This document shows, one piece after another, positions 1 to 8,251 of a stretch of 57,510 bases of DNA. A program made the translations under genes and the position numbers. The DNA comes from BM714 sp964484935. Its GTDB lineage: Bacteria > Bacillota > Clostridia > Peptostreptococcales > BM714. The stretch lies in the NCBI GenBank assembly GCA_964484935.1, contig CAZAFW010000006.1:1-57510 (forward strand). The letters run 5' to 3'. The first letter of the stretch is position 1. The number at the start of each line of letters is the position of its first letter. Below the pieces are notes generated by a model. The model did no database searches and was not told the origin of the DNA. It worked only from the letters and a program-made list of their open reading frames with translations.

Positions 1-766
1 TGTATCCCTTGCTTTGGCAGTACACGGTTATTTGGTCGAGCAATTTTCTTTTTTCTCTCTCGCCCATAGGGGCAATTTCGCTTTGGGTAAAAGTGAAATC
101 AATGAAGGGATAGATTGCAACATGGTTGGCACCGTTTGAAAAGGCTGTTTCAATATCCGACTTAAGGTCTAAAATGGTCTGTCCCGGCAATGCGAAAATA
201 AAGTCCATGGAGACCGTTTCAAATTCGGTCTCCCCAAGAGCTTTGAAAACCCTTTCGAAGTCAGCTTCGCCTCTTCCCAGTGTTTTGAGCAGGCCCGACT
301 GGAAGGACTGTATTCCTATGCTTATTTTGGTAACACCGGCTTCTTTCAGTTTCGAGAGATTTTCCCTCGTCACGTTGTCAGGATGCAGTTCCAGCCCTAT
401 CCCTTCCCTTATTATAAAATGCTCGTTTACGGCATCGACTATGTCGCAAAGCCTGTCTATGGCGAGGGCAGGCGTCCCTCCCCCAAAATACAGGCTGCTT
501 GCAACCTTTTTTCCATCGTTTTGACTTCCCACAAGGTGTATTTCTCTTATCAGATGGTCAACATAATCTTCACAGCGCTCTTTCTCGTATTTTTCTTTGC
601 AATACGGACAGAAGGGGCATATGCTTTCGCAAAAGGGAATATGTATGTAAAGCCCTAGCCTTTCCGCATCAAGATATGGAAGAGTATTGTCGTATTCGTT
701 CTTAAACACAAAAGGCTTCAGTGATCTTGTGAGCCACATTCTTGTCGCCGTTGTCAAAACACTCAT
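1..766 (-). CDS. HemN/HemW-like radical SAM protein, C-terminus cut by window edge
   Basis: The reading frame runs from an ATG at 766 off the left edge without a stop, giving about 255 residues. A CX3CX2C radical SAM motif (CESICPFC, about residues 46-53) is followed by YFGGGTPA and SIGIQSFQ, the pattern of the oxygen-independent coproporphyrinogen oxidase/HemW family. The family uses a [4Fe-4S] cluster and S-adenosylmethionine. Members include true HemN, the heme chaperone HemW and enzymes of unknown substrate, so I do not assign a reaction. A GGGGG ribosome site sits just before the ATG. The gene starts 9 bases after the stop of the upstream radical SAM gene, so the two are probably one operon. 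Confidence 0.85.
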   Translation of the reverse strand, partial: MSVLTTATRMWLTRSLKPFVFKNEYDNTLPYLDAERLGLYIHIPFCESICPFCPYCKEKYEKERCEDYVDHLIREIHLVGSQNDGKKVASSLYFGGGTPALAIDRLCDIVDAVNEHFIIREGIGLELHPDNVTRENLSKLKEAGVTKISIGIQSFQSGLLKTLGRGEADFERVFKALGETEFETVSMDFIFALPGQTILDLKSDIETAFSNGANHVAIYPFIDFTFTQSEIAPMGEREKRKLLDQITVYCQSKGY

Positions 767-775
767 ATTTTCCCC

Positions 776-1747
776 CTATATGTACTTCAAATATGTTTTA
801 AGCATCTCAAAAATTATTTTAAAATTTCCTCCGAAGAGAAGCGTGTATTCCGCAACAAAAAAATATCCGCATTGACCGCAGAGGCCGGGAACGTCTATGC
901 ATCTTCCGCATGTGCTGATCTTTCCGTTTTCGATCACTATGCACTGATGGCAGGGAGTCTCGAAGCTGTTGTCGATAATATAGGGAAAAGCGCTTCTCAG
1001 GTTGAATACGGGCGCTCCCCCATCCATCATTTTTGAAATCGTATTGCAGCAGCTTTTTTTCTCTTCCCTCGAAAGAGCCAAGGCCTCTGTGTCCGGGTAG
1101 GGAGTGTGGAAATTGAATGACACCGCCCTTACGTTTTTCCTGGACATTGCCACTCGGCAAACGTCTTCGACAGTGTCTTTGTTTATTTGGTTTATGGCCA
1201 TGTAAAGGCATATGTTGCCTGAACTTGAATTTTCTATGTTGTCCATTATGGTGTCGTATGTATCGCCTCGAATCTCGTTGTGCTTTTCCCTGTCTCCGTC
1301 AAGGCTCAGAAGAATGAGGTCGGCTTGCGGCAGGTCCAGTTGGAATGTGCCGTTTGTGACTGTGTTTACAATTAAAAAGCCCATTTCCTTGGCTTCCGAA
1401 ACCAAATCCTTCAAAGTCCTGTCCCCGTCCTGCCACATGAAGGTCTCTCCTCCGCAAAAAAAGAGTATCCTGACCCCTAGGCTGTAGAGCTTTTCCATTT
1501 CGGATTTCACTTGCCCGTATGGATGGATAACGGATTCTATATTGTTGACGGAACAATGCTTGCATTTCAGATTGCATTTGTCTGTGAGTATCACCGTTCC
1601 GAGGATCGGTTTTTTCTGCCTGAAGAGAATTGTTTTTATGCTGAATTTCGCAAAATGCATGAACGACGATATTTTCATTATTGGAGCCACGTCCTTTTCC
1701 GTTTGTTTAAATTGAATGGAATCCCTTGCCGCATTCGACGCCTTCAT
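776..1747 (-). CDS. Radical SAM protein with C-terminal cysteine-rich (SPASM-like) tail
   Basis: The protein has up to 323 residues. The radical SAM motif CNLKCKHC lies at about residues 58-65, followed by FFCGGETF (SAM-binding GGE) and LLSLDG. A C-terminal cluster, CHQCIVIENGKIS then CGRC and CGQCGYFF, probably binds an auxiliary Fe-S cluster, as in SPASM/twitch enzymes that act on peptides or cofactors. The substrate is unknown. The start is uncertain: the ATG at 1747 lacks a clear ribosome site, and an in-frame ATG at 1678 (MKISSF) is an alternative. It is co-oriented with, and almost touches, the HemN/HemW-like gene. Confidence 0.8.
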   Translation of the reverse strand: MKASNAARDSIQFKQTEKDVAPIMKISSFMHFAKFSIKTILFRQKKPILGTVILTDKCNLKCKHCSVNNIESVIHPYGQVKSEMEKLYSLGVRILFFCGGETFMWQDGDRTLKDLVSEAKEMGFLIVNTVTNGTFQLDLPQADLILLSLDGDREKHNEIRGDTYDTIMDNIENSSSGNICLYMAINQINKDTVEDVCRVAMSRKNVRAVSFNFHTPYPDTEALALSREEKKSCCNTISKMMDGGAPVFNLRSAFPYIIDNSFETPCHQCIVIENGKISTCGRCIDVPGLCGQCGYFFVAEYTLLFGGNFKIIFEMLKTYLKYI

Positions 1748-2331
1748 ATTATATCATTACCACGGCCGCCCGCTGAAGCTTAATGCCGAAAATCCCGCAA
1801 TGTATGGCCACTTTCTTTGCAAATCCCGCCATTCCCTTTTGAAAATACATTCAATCGGCAAATACAAAAGCGGGAGCATCGCTGAAATTTATAATTTCGC
1901 GCCGCCTCCGCTTTCTTTTTGCCAGTCCCGCTGCAAGCTGTTATTGTTTTTTTCGGCAATAATTCTGATTCTTCTCCGCGACCTGCTCATGCATTTTATC
2001 AGGATTTGTCTTTCGATAAGATCTAAAATTCGCAAACTCGCTTCGCTCAAACAAAGCGAATTTCTTTACGATTTCATCTCATCCAAATCCTTAAAAAGCA
2101 ATGGATCGCTCGATGTCATCGCACAGAATCACATGCCGAAACTGCAAGCTGTTCTTATCTTCGTATTATTTCCTTTTCTTTCGTTTTTTCGTTTTTTCTT
2201 TCCAACTGACCAACTGACCAACTTTCTACCGTTGTTTTTGTTTTTATCTTTTGCTTTTGCACTTACTGACAACTGATATCTGACATCTGTTCTTCCATCT
2301 TTTACTGACAACTGACATCTGATATCTGCTT
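1748..2331. other. 584-bp intergenic region without a convincing gene
   Basis: Open frames here have low-complexity, Phe/Leu/Ser-rich translations and no ribosome sites. The stretch contains a stem-loop (AAATTCGC at about 2028 pairing with GCGAATTT at about 2058), a CCCGCTGCAAGCTG string at 1927-1940 that recurs at 16157-16170, and heptamer tandem repeats at its right end. Confidence 0.6.
2265..2331. repeat. Heptamer tandem repeats (NCTGAYA)
   Basis: Two runs of 7-bp units are seen: ACTGACA, ACTGATA, TCTGACA, TCTGttc from 2265, then ACTGACA, ACTGACA, TCTGATA, TCTGctt from 2304. They end at the stop codon of the nitroreductase gene. The same heptamer is found at 16114-16141 directly behind hydA. 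Confidence 0.85.
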
Positions 2332-2901
2332 TTAGTTTTTCAGAATCATGTCCTCAAGCTTCCTTTTGGGAACATGGTGCACATTGTTCTTGTCTCGGTA
2401 GTATTTTATGCTTGCGTCCTTTATATCCTCCAGCACTACCTCTTCTACGGGTTTGCCGAGTGCAATTACCATCATTATTTCGTATCCGTCCCCGATTTCA
2501 AATTCCTTTTTTATCCCCTTCTTGTCGAAGGCCCCGAACATGCATCCTCCGTATCCTTTTTCAACCGCTCCCAGAAGTATGCTTTGTGCCGATATGCCGT
2601 GGTCCCACCAGGGGTTCTTGCTAATTGCCAGGTCGAGAAGCATAATTATATATGCCGTAGGCCTCTCGCCTTCTTCGGGTCCGTCCCAGTCCGAAAGATA
2701 TCCCGCCCATTTCAAATTGGGAAAAAGCTTCCTCCGGCCTTCTTTTTCTGTCACTATGATGTATTTCATCGGTTGAAGGTTTGCCGCAGAAGATGAAAGG
2801 CGCGCCAGGTCGACCATTTCATAAAGCTCGTTTCTGCCTATTTCGACCTTTTCGTCGAAACGGCGGCAAGTCCTGTTCTTGAGTACAAGATCGCGTATCA
2901 T
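2332..2901 (-). CDS. Nitroreductase family protein
   Basis: This is a 189-residue FMN-dependent nitroreductase-fold protein. It begins MIRDLVLKNRTCRRF, the usual N-terminal Arg-rich FMN-binding segment, and contains SSSAANLQPMKYI and GGCMFG-type motifs typical of the family. I start it at 2901 because GGGAGGA lies 7 bases upstream; the longer frame to 2940 lacks this. Such enzymes reduce nitro groups, quinones or flavins with NAD(P)H, and the substrate cannot be read from sequence. It appears monocistronic. The heptamer repeats lie directly after its stop. Confidence 0.85.
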   Translation of the reverse strand: MIRDLVLKNRTCRRFDEKVEIGRNELYEMVDLARLSSSAANLQPMKYIIVTEKEGRRKLFPNLKWAGYLSDWDGPEEGERPTAYIIMLLDLAISKNPWWDHGISAQSILLGAVEKGYGGCMFGAFDKKGIKKEFEIGDGYEIMMVIALGKPVEEVVLEDIKDASIKYYRDKNNVHHVPKRKLEDMILKN

Positions 2902-3031
2902 TAGAATTCCTCCCTTGTTTTTTGATTCAATGTTTCCCACGTTTTTATTTACCCTTTCATGTGCGTTTCCAATCCCCTTATGATTAACAAGCCCGGTTCT
3001 CTGTCGTCCGCGCTATTTTTCATAAGGGTTC

Positions 3032-4366
3032 TCAAAGGAGTGTGCACTTTTTGCCGGCATCCTTCCTGAAAGCGTCATCGTCGTAGAAGTCTTCTATGAA
3101 AACCTTTTCTACTGTCCCGGCGTCAAATTCAGTTCCGTAAACTTCAAAAAGCCTGCGGCACATTACAGATGTCCCGTTTTCAACATGGACAGCCGTCCAC
3201 GCATTGTATATTCCAAGCAAGCCTATCTCCTTTTCGAGAAGCTCCCTCAGCTTGGCTTTTTTAGCTTCTCTTTCTAAAAGGTCTTCGGCTAGGTCTATCA
3301 CTCCCTCTATCGAATCCCCCGTGTTTATCCTTTCCATGTTTGCGCGCATGCCTTCAAGCATTCCAGGATCCTTTATCATTGATTTTATTATGGATTCGAG
3401 GTCCTCTTCCTTTTCGATCTTTACAGCAGCTTCCCGGAGGGCCAGAAAGTCGGCGTTCTCCTCCTCCTGCCCCGGTATGAAAAAAGGTATTATCATGGGC
3501 AGTTTCTTGGCTATGGATTCGGAAACGGTAAGGCCCCCAGGCTTGGTTATTATGACGTCGGCGTCGTCCATAAGCTCGGATATGTTGCCCACGAAGCCCA
3601 TGACATTGAGTTTTCCGGCGGCAATTGAATCGGAATGCTTTTCCCTCAATCTGTTTTTCAACTCCCTGTTGTTTCCGCATACAACATTGATGAACAGATC
3701 CTCATCCATTGCCGTCAGGCGCGAAAGCACTTTCTTTATTCCCCTTAGGCCCATGCTGCCCCCCATTAGCAAAATCCTGAACTTTCCGGCGTGAAAGGGC
3801 GTATCAGCTGCCGTGTTGAGGAATTCGGACTTGATGGGGATGCCCAAAGGATATATCTTTTCGGATTCGATCCCCTTCTTTATGAGGCCGGCCCTTGTAT
3901 GCCTGCTTCCAGTTACATATGCGTCCACGTTTGAATTCACATAGGTCTGATGGGCCTCAAAGTCGGTCACTATGGATATGAAGGGCGTTTCTATCCTTTT
4001 GTTTTTTTTCAGCGTCCCGATCAGTTTCACGACAAAGGGATGGGTTCCGATTATAATGTCCGGTTTTTTTTCGCGAATTATTTCCCATGTTCGCCTTTTT
4101 TCCGCTCTTATGAAGAGTTTTGTAAAAGGTCCTTCAAGGAATTCCCTGTTTGTTATTTTATACAGCTCGCCGTAAAGTTTGGGGAATCGTCCGGCTAGTA
4201 TTTCGTAGCCTTCCTCCACCAACATTTCAAGCATTTTGTTTTCTTCTTTTATGAAATCAACCAGTTCGGCTTCATGTCCGCACTCTTTGAAACCCGCTTC
4301 GAGTGTCATTGCTACCTGGTTGTGTCCTCCCCCGGTCGAGGCGGTTATTATCATTATTTTAGCCAT
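3032..4366 (-). CDS. GT28-type glycosyltransferase, MGDG synthase/diacylglycerol glucosyltransferase family
   Basis: The protein has 444 residues. The N-terminus (IITASTGGGHNQVA) has the glycine-rich loop of the MGDG synthase N-terminal domain, and ITKPGGLTVSES near residue 275 is the nucleotide-sugar binding motif of GT28 enzymes. Relatives (UgtP/YpfP, plant MGD1) transfer glucose or galactose from UDP-sugar to diacylglycerol at the inner membrane surface to make glycolipids. The C-terminal extension of about 70 residues (from LLGIYNAW) is not a part I recognise. GGAAGGA precedes the ATG. A glycolipid role is the family's usual one, but the sugar donor is inference. Confidence 0.82.
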   Translation of the reverse strand: MAKIMIITASTGGGHNQVAMTLEAGFKECGHEAELVDFIKEENKMLEMLVEEGYEILAGRFPKLYGELYKITNREFLEGPFTKLFIRAEKRRTWEIIREKKPDIIIGTHPFVVKLIGTLKKNKRIETPFISIVTDFEAHQTYVNSNVDAYVTGSRHTRAGLIKKGIESEKIYPLGIPIKSEFLNTAADTPFHAGKFRILLMGGSMGLRGIKKVLSRLTAMDEDLFINVVCGNNRELKNRLREKHSDSIAAGKLNVMGFVGNISELMDDADVIITKPGGLTVSESIAKKLPMIIPFFIPGQEEENADFLALREAAVKIEKEEDLESIIKSMIKDPGMLEGMRANMERINTGDSIEGVIDLAEDLLEREAKKAKLRELLEKEIGLLGIYNAWTAVHVENGTSVMCRRLFEVYGTEFDAGTVEKVFIEDFYDDDAFRKDAGKKCTLL

Positions 4367-4558
4367 GTTCGAGTCCTTCCCTTCTTTTATTCTTTCCCGA
4401 TATATATGATTTTACACCATAGGTCAAATCAATTGCCTGCTTTTATTCATATTTAAATTGGTTTTAACGAATTAAGGATGGTATCTATATATAAAGAAGG
4501 AAAATTTCGATATTCTTTTTGTGCGCAATATGTTTTAATGGTGGTGGAGGTGCTGAAA

Positions 4559-4849
4559 ATGCAGAATGTGTTTCTATTTACCGGGGTTTTCCTCGCCGCG
4601 ATGGGATTTTTGATATGGAAATTCAAGATGGTCGAAATACTTAGGATGTACAACCCCAAGACATGCACAGACAAGGACGCTCTTTCCAGATGGACCGGAA
4701 TAAGATTCATGCTTTCCGGGCTTGTTTCAACCGCCCTTTTTTTCGCGCCGATACACGAAAGCGGAGGGGACTTTCCCTTGATGCTTTATCTTGGCCTCAT
4801 AATAGCAGTTCTCTCTATAACCGCATACGGCACCCGAAAATTTTCTTAA
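4559..4849 (+). CDS. Small membrane protein, DUF3784-like
   Basis: The protein has 96 residues with three hydrophobic segments: FLFTGVFLAAMGFLIW, the stretch around MLSGLVSTALFF, and LMLYLGLIIAVLSI. Between the first two lies a short cytoplasmic-looking loop, YNPKTCTDKDALSRWTG, which resembles the DUF3784 family pattern. I start at 4559 because GGTGGAGGTG lies just upstream; a longer frame from 4478 has no such site. Its stop is 6 bases before the phosphoesterase start, so they are likely co-transcribed. Function unknown. Confidence 0.7.
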   Translation: MQNVFLFTGVFLAAMGFLIWKFKMVEILRMYNPKTCTDKDALSRWTGIRFMLSGLVSTALFFAPIHESGGDFPLMLYLGLIIAVLSITAYGTRKFS

Positions 4850-4855
4850 GGCACA

Positions 4856-5488
4856 ATGAATCGAGTTGATGACATGGCATACTTTAAAAGACTTTTGCAC
4901 AATTTCATTGGACGAGTCAATATTCCAAAATCCATAGTCGAAAGGGAGGAAAAAATTCTTCTCCATGTTTCCGACACCCCATCGACTTTTTATAGGAGTC
5001 TCGAAATTCTCATAAAGGAAATCGCCCCGGAATATATTGTCCACACGGGAGATGTTGCAGACGAAATAAAGCTGGGCATATATCCCCTGAGGGTCTTTCT
5101 GTACGAAAAAAAAGCGAAAAGGCTTGTTGATATTCTAGAGTCCTCCGACGCAGACGAAATACTTATTGCGCTTGGAAACCACGACAGTCCCGAAATACTG
5201 AGGAAACTTTCATCCCGGTCGAAAATTTTCGATGCGGAAAGCGCAGTCATAGAAAACCTTAAGTTCAACATCAGCCATTACGACAGCACAGATTTCGACG
5301 ATTGCGCAGCCTATCACCTGTACGGGCACGATTTGAGCGGGAAGAGCCGTTTCGACGGATTAACGCGTCATCTTAACGGCATATGCGCAATCCACGTCAT
5401 TTTTCTTGGTTCGGGGGAAGTGGTTGAATTGCAATATCCAAACGGAGTGGATGATTCCAGGCAAGGAAAAGTCAGAATGGGAACTTGA
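4856..5488 (+). CDS. Calcineurin-like metallophosphoesterase
   Basis: The protein has 210 residues and carries the dimetal phosphoesterase signature in order: LLHVSDTP (usually D-x-H, here reversed as H-x-S-D), HTGDVADE, LGNHDSPE and a late YGHDLSG. These supply the Asp, Asn and His metal ligands of the family. The first motif differs from the canonical DxH, so the first metal site may be altered. The substrate is not predictable; relatives cleave phosphodiesters, cyclic nucleotides or nucleotides. It sits between the DUF3784-like gene and a 329-residue unknown on the same strand, with short gaps, which suggests an operon. Confidence 0.8.
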   Translation: MNRVDDMAYFKRLLHNFIGRVNIPKSIVEREEKILLHVSDTPSTFYRSLEILIKEIAPEYIVHTGDVADEIKLGIYPLRVFLYEKKAKRLVDILESSDADEILIALGNHDSPEILRKLSSRSKIFDAESAVIENLKFNISHYDSTDFDDCAAYHLYGHDLSGKSRFDGLTRHLNGICAIHVIFLGSGEVVELQYPNGVDDSRQGKVRMGT

Positions 5489-5511
5489 ATTTTGGGAAGG
5501 ATTGAAGCCCT

Positions 5512-6501
5512 ATGATATCTTTAGTCAGGCAGGGATGCCAAAGCATGATTGTTGAAACAGACGATCCGGTGCGGTTTGAAAAGGAAGTGCTCCGCGCTTT
5601 CGATTACGCCAATTCCGACTTCAAGACAGCTTTCGACACTTCAGACGGTACACGCATAATCGTAATGCTTACCCGCATGATAAAAACAAACAACAGCTCA
5701 AAGGAAATGGACAGAATCTATTCCGTTGGCAGCGACGCCGCTTCATTTTTGTGCTTTCTTCTCAACCTCGAAAACGAAGGTGTCTTCAGATCCGTCCGCC
5801 TGTCTCCAAAGGTAATACTGTTGAGGCTCATGGGCGATGTCTGCAGAGCCATAAACCGCATAGAATCGCATTTCGGGGCCGAAAGAGGCTCTTTCGAAAC
5901 TCTGCTGGATGAAAAGGGCGCCGGCACTCTGATTGCCTTCACCGAAAAGAGTCTGCAAAAGTCCATTTCCATTTCCGACATGCATCCTGTATCGCTTTTC
6001 ACCGAGTCGTCCTCGCCTTCAATACTCGGTCATATGGGAATACATTCGCTTGAATACCTGAACCTTTGCCTTCACAACAGGGACTGGAACGAACTCGATA
6101 TAAAAATATACGACAGCTATGGGAATTTCGAGCTACACTACAGGAGACTCCTTTTTATAGTAGAAGCGCTTGAGGCAGGTCTTATACTGGGAGAGTCATG
6201 GGGGAGGGATACGGCATCGGTTTTTCAATCCGTGGGAATCTACAGGGTTCGCCTTTTCACCTTTCTGCCTCCCGTGGAAATAAAGAAAATGCTCACCGGC
6301 CTAGAGTATCTTGAAAACGGAAAACGAATTGTGGACATGGACCTTTACGCCCAGAAAAACAAGATAAGGTGGACTGAGCTTAGGACGCCCGAATTAAAAG
6401 ACAAGACCGAATTGGGAAAAATGTGCCACAAAATGCTTGTGGACAAGTTGTCGAGCGAACAAAACAACCGTTTCGCATCGTTGAACGCTCAGGCAAAATA
6501 A
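5512..6501 (+). CDS. Conserved-looking hypothetical protein, 329 aa
   Basis: I do not recognise this protein. It is soluble, with mixed helix and strand character, no signal peptide and no evident metal or nucleotide motif. Hydrophobic stretches such as ASFLCFLLNLEN and LLFIVEALEAGLILG are too short or too interrupted to be clear membrane spans. GGGAAGG lies about 11 bases before the ATG. It starts 23 bases after the phosphoesterase stop and is followed by an intrinsic terminator, so it ends that operon. Composition matches its neighbours, which argues for a real gene rather than a shadow. Confidence 0.7.
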   Translation: MISLVRQGCQSMIVETDDPVRFEKEVLRAFDYANSDFKTAFDTSDGTRIIVMLTRMIKTNNSSKEMDRIYSVGSDAASFLCFLLNLENEGVFRSVRLSPKVILLRLMGDVCRAINRIESHFGAERGSFETLLDEKGAGTLIAFTEKSLQKSISISDMHPVSLFTESSSPSILGHMGIHSLEYLNLCLHNRDWNELDIKIYDSYGNFELHYRRLLFIVEALEAGLILGESWGRDTASVFQSVGIYRVRLFTFLPPVEIKKMLTGLEYLENGKRIVDMDLYAQKNKIRWTELRTPELKDKTELGKMCHKMLVDKLSSEQNNRFASLNAQAK

Positions 6502-6514
6502 TCAAACGCAGAAC

Positions 6515-6567
6515 AAAAGAACCAATAATGGACACTGAAAGACATGTCCCTTACCGGTTCTTTTTTT
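6515..6567 (+). terminator. Intrinsic terminator after the 329-aa gene
   Basis: AAAAGAACC at 6515 pairs with GGTTCTTTT at 6556, with an inner GGACA/TGTCC pairing, and runs into seven T residues. It separates the plus-strand operon from the convergent tyrS. Confidence 0.85.
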
Positions 6568-6612
6568 AATCTGCTGTGGTTCAAAGATCTACTCTGTTTC
6601 TGCTATTGCAAT

Positions 6613-7839
6613 CTATTCCACGATGACATTCCTGTATGTCTTTTTGCCTTTTCTTATAAGCAGGGCTCCGTCTTTCAGGTCATTTTTTGTAACAAGATGG
6701 TCGAACGCGGGAACAACCTCGTCATGGACATAAATTCCATTTTGGCCGATCAGCCTACGCCCTTCGCCGTTTGACTTGATTAGCCCTGTTTCCTTAAGAA
6801 GGGTAATTATGTCTACTCCTTCTTCAAGCATTTTGGATGGAATCGATACTGTCGGAATGTTGTCCTTTGTACCTCCGCCCTCAAATAGCGCTCTCGCTGC
6901 GTCCCTTGCATCGACGGCATCCTTTTCGGAATGGATCAGTTTTGTCACCTCGAAAGCGAGCACTTCCTTGGCCTTGTTTATTTCTTGTCCCTCGAGGCTT
7001 CCAAGCCTCCTGACTTCGTCCATGGGAAGGAATGTAAGCAGGGCCAGGCACTTCTCCACATCCGGGTCGGCTACATTTCTCCAGTATTGGTAGAACTCGT
7101 ATGGAGGGGTTTTGGTCCTGTCCAGCCAAAGCGCGCCCTTCTCTGTTTTGCCCATTTTTTTGCCTTCGCTGGTTGTAAGAAGGCTAAAGGTGAGACCGTA
7201 GGCAGGCTGAGCTTCAACCCTTCTTATAAGATCAGCACCGGCTATGATGTTTGACCACTGGTCGTTTCCGCCAAGTTGCAGTTTGCAGCCGTGCCTCCTG
7301 TAAAGCTCGAGGAAGTCGTAGCCCTGCATTATCATGTAATTGAACTCTAGGAAGGAAAGGCCTTTTTCGAGGCGCTGCTTGAAGCATTCGGCGGTAAGCA
7401 TTCTGTTTACCGAAAAGTGGCGTCCTATCTCCCTTAGGAAATCGATGTAGTTGAGAGGCATGAGCCACTCGGCATTGTTAAGCATTAGGGCCTTTCCCTC
7501 CGAAAAATCTATGAACTTGGAGAACTGCGCCTTGAAGGATTCTGAATTGCTTCTAATTGTTTCGGGTGTCATTATTTTTCGCATGTCGCTCTTGCCGGAA
7601 GGATCCCCGACCATTCCCGTCCCCCCGCCTATGAGCGCTATGGGCCTGTGTCCGGCCTGCTGCATGTGCATCATTACCATGACCTGTATAAAATGACCAA
7701 CATGAAGGCTGTCCGCCGTTGGATCGAATCCTATATAAAAGGTAACTTGCTCCTTTTCGAGAATCTCCCTTATTTCATCTTCATGGGTGGCTTGCTCAAT
7801 ATATCCTCTCTCGTTTAGAATATCGTATACGTTGCGCAT
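6613..7839 (-). CDS. tyrS: Tyrosyl-tRNA synthetase
   Basis: The protein has 408 residues, normal for bacterial TyrRS. The class I signature HIGH appears as HVGH (about residues 47-50, after FDPTADSL) and the KMSKS loop as KKMGKT. GGNDQWSNI and the tyrosine-binding MQGYDF are also present. A C-terminal S4-like RNA-binding domain (GLIKSNGEGRRLIGQ) follows. It charges tRNA-Tyr with tyrosine. The gene lies behind a T-box leader that carries a UAC specifier candidate, so it should be induced when uncharged tRNA-Tyr accumulates. Confidence 0.97.
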   Translation of the reverse strand: MRNVYDILNERGYIEQATHEDEIREILEKEQVTFYIGFDPTADSLHVGHFIQVMVMMHMQQAGHRPIALIGGGTGMVGDPSGKSDMRKIMTPETIRSNSESFKAQFSKFIDFSEGKALMLNNAEWLMPLNYIDFLREIGRHFSVNRMLTAECFKQRLEKGLSFLEFNYMIMQGYDFLELYRRHGCKLQLGGNDQWSNIIAGADLIRRVEAQPAYGLTFSLLTTSEGKKMGKTEKGALWLDRTKTPPYEFYQYWRNVADPDVEKCLALLTFLPMDEVRRLGSLEGQEINKAKEVLAFEVTKLIHSEKDAVDARDAARALFEGGGTKDNIPTVSIPSKMLEEGVDIITLLKETGLIKSNGEGRRLIGQNGIYVHDEVVPAFDHLVTKNDLKDGALLIRKGKKTYRNVIVE

Positions 7840-7861
7840 GGCTTTTCTCTCCTTTTATGTT

Positions 7862-8105
7862 TTTTTATAAAATAAAAAGCGCTTCTCCCTGTAAGGGCGA
7901 AGCGCTCGCGGTACCACCTTAATTCGCATGGAAAACCATGCCTCTGCCATTATAACGGATGGCTCCCGCGGCTGTGCCGGAACTCCGGACGTGTACTTCG
8001 GGTCAAATGCGTTCTGCAGACTTTTCACCGCCAGCCTGCTCTCTTTTGCTGTAACCGCCTAGCCCTACTGTCATCCTTCACAGTTCTTAATTCGACTATT
8101 TTCCA
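7862..8105 (-). promoter_or_regulatory. T-box leader (tyrosine type) of tyrS
   Basis: Read on the minus strand, the leader contains the T-box GGTGGTACCGCG (about 7904-7915). It is followed by a terminator hairpin, AGCGCTTC pairing with GAAGCGCT, and then a T-run. Upstream lie long paired stems and GAAGTACACG, in which UAC (7995-7993) is a fitting tyrosine specifier followed by a purine. Uncharged tRNA-Tyr would pair with both sites and favour the antiterminator. The T-box itself is certain; the specifier position was read by eye. Confidence 0.93.
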
Positions 8106-8107
8106 CC

Positions 8108-8136
8108 ATCTTAATCCAATTGGCGTCCTTTGTCAA
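8108..8136 (-). promoter_or_regulatory. Promoter of the tyrS T-box transcript
   Basis: On the minus strand TTGACA (8136-8131), a 17-base spacer and TAAGAT (8113-8108) form a near-consensus vegetative promoter. The expected start near 8100 is exactly where the T-box leader begins. Confidence 0.85.
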
Positions 8137-8165
8137 GACAATACGCCTTGTTGTAAAATAAGTTC

Positions 8166-8194
8166 TTGCAGTAGGTGAACTTTTGTTTTATAAT
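8166..8194 (+). promoter_or_regulatory. Promoter of lysC
   Basis: TTGCAG at 8166-8171, a 17-base spacer and a perfect TATAAT at 8189-8194 lie about 58 bases before the lysC ATG. It is divergent from the tyrS promoter, and the two -35 boxes are about 30 bases apart. Confidence 0.85.
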
Positions 8195-8251
8195 GGAAAT
8201 TGTCTTTATACAGATTACTATTGTGTTTTTATCGCATACACGGAGGTCGAA

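Noticed and set aside
1716..2276. Plus-strand 186-codon frame in the first intergenic gap
   Set aside because: Its translation is Phe/Leu/Ser-rich low complexity, it overlaps the start of the radical SAM gene and it lacks a ribosome site.
8183..8251. Longer N-terminus for aspartate kinase
   Set aside because: The extension overlaps the -10 box, and the protein family begins exactly at the ATG at 8252, which has its own ribosome site.
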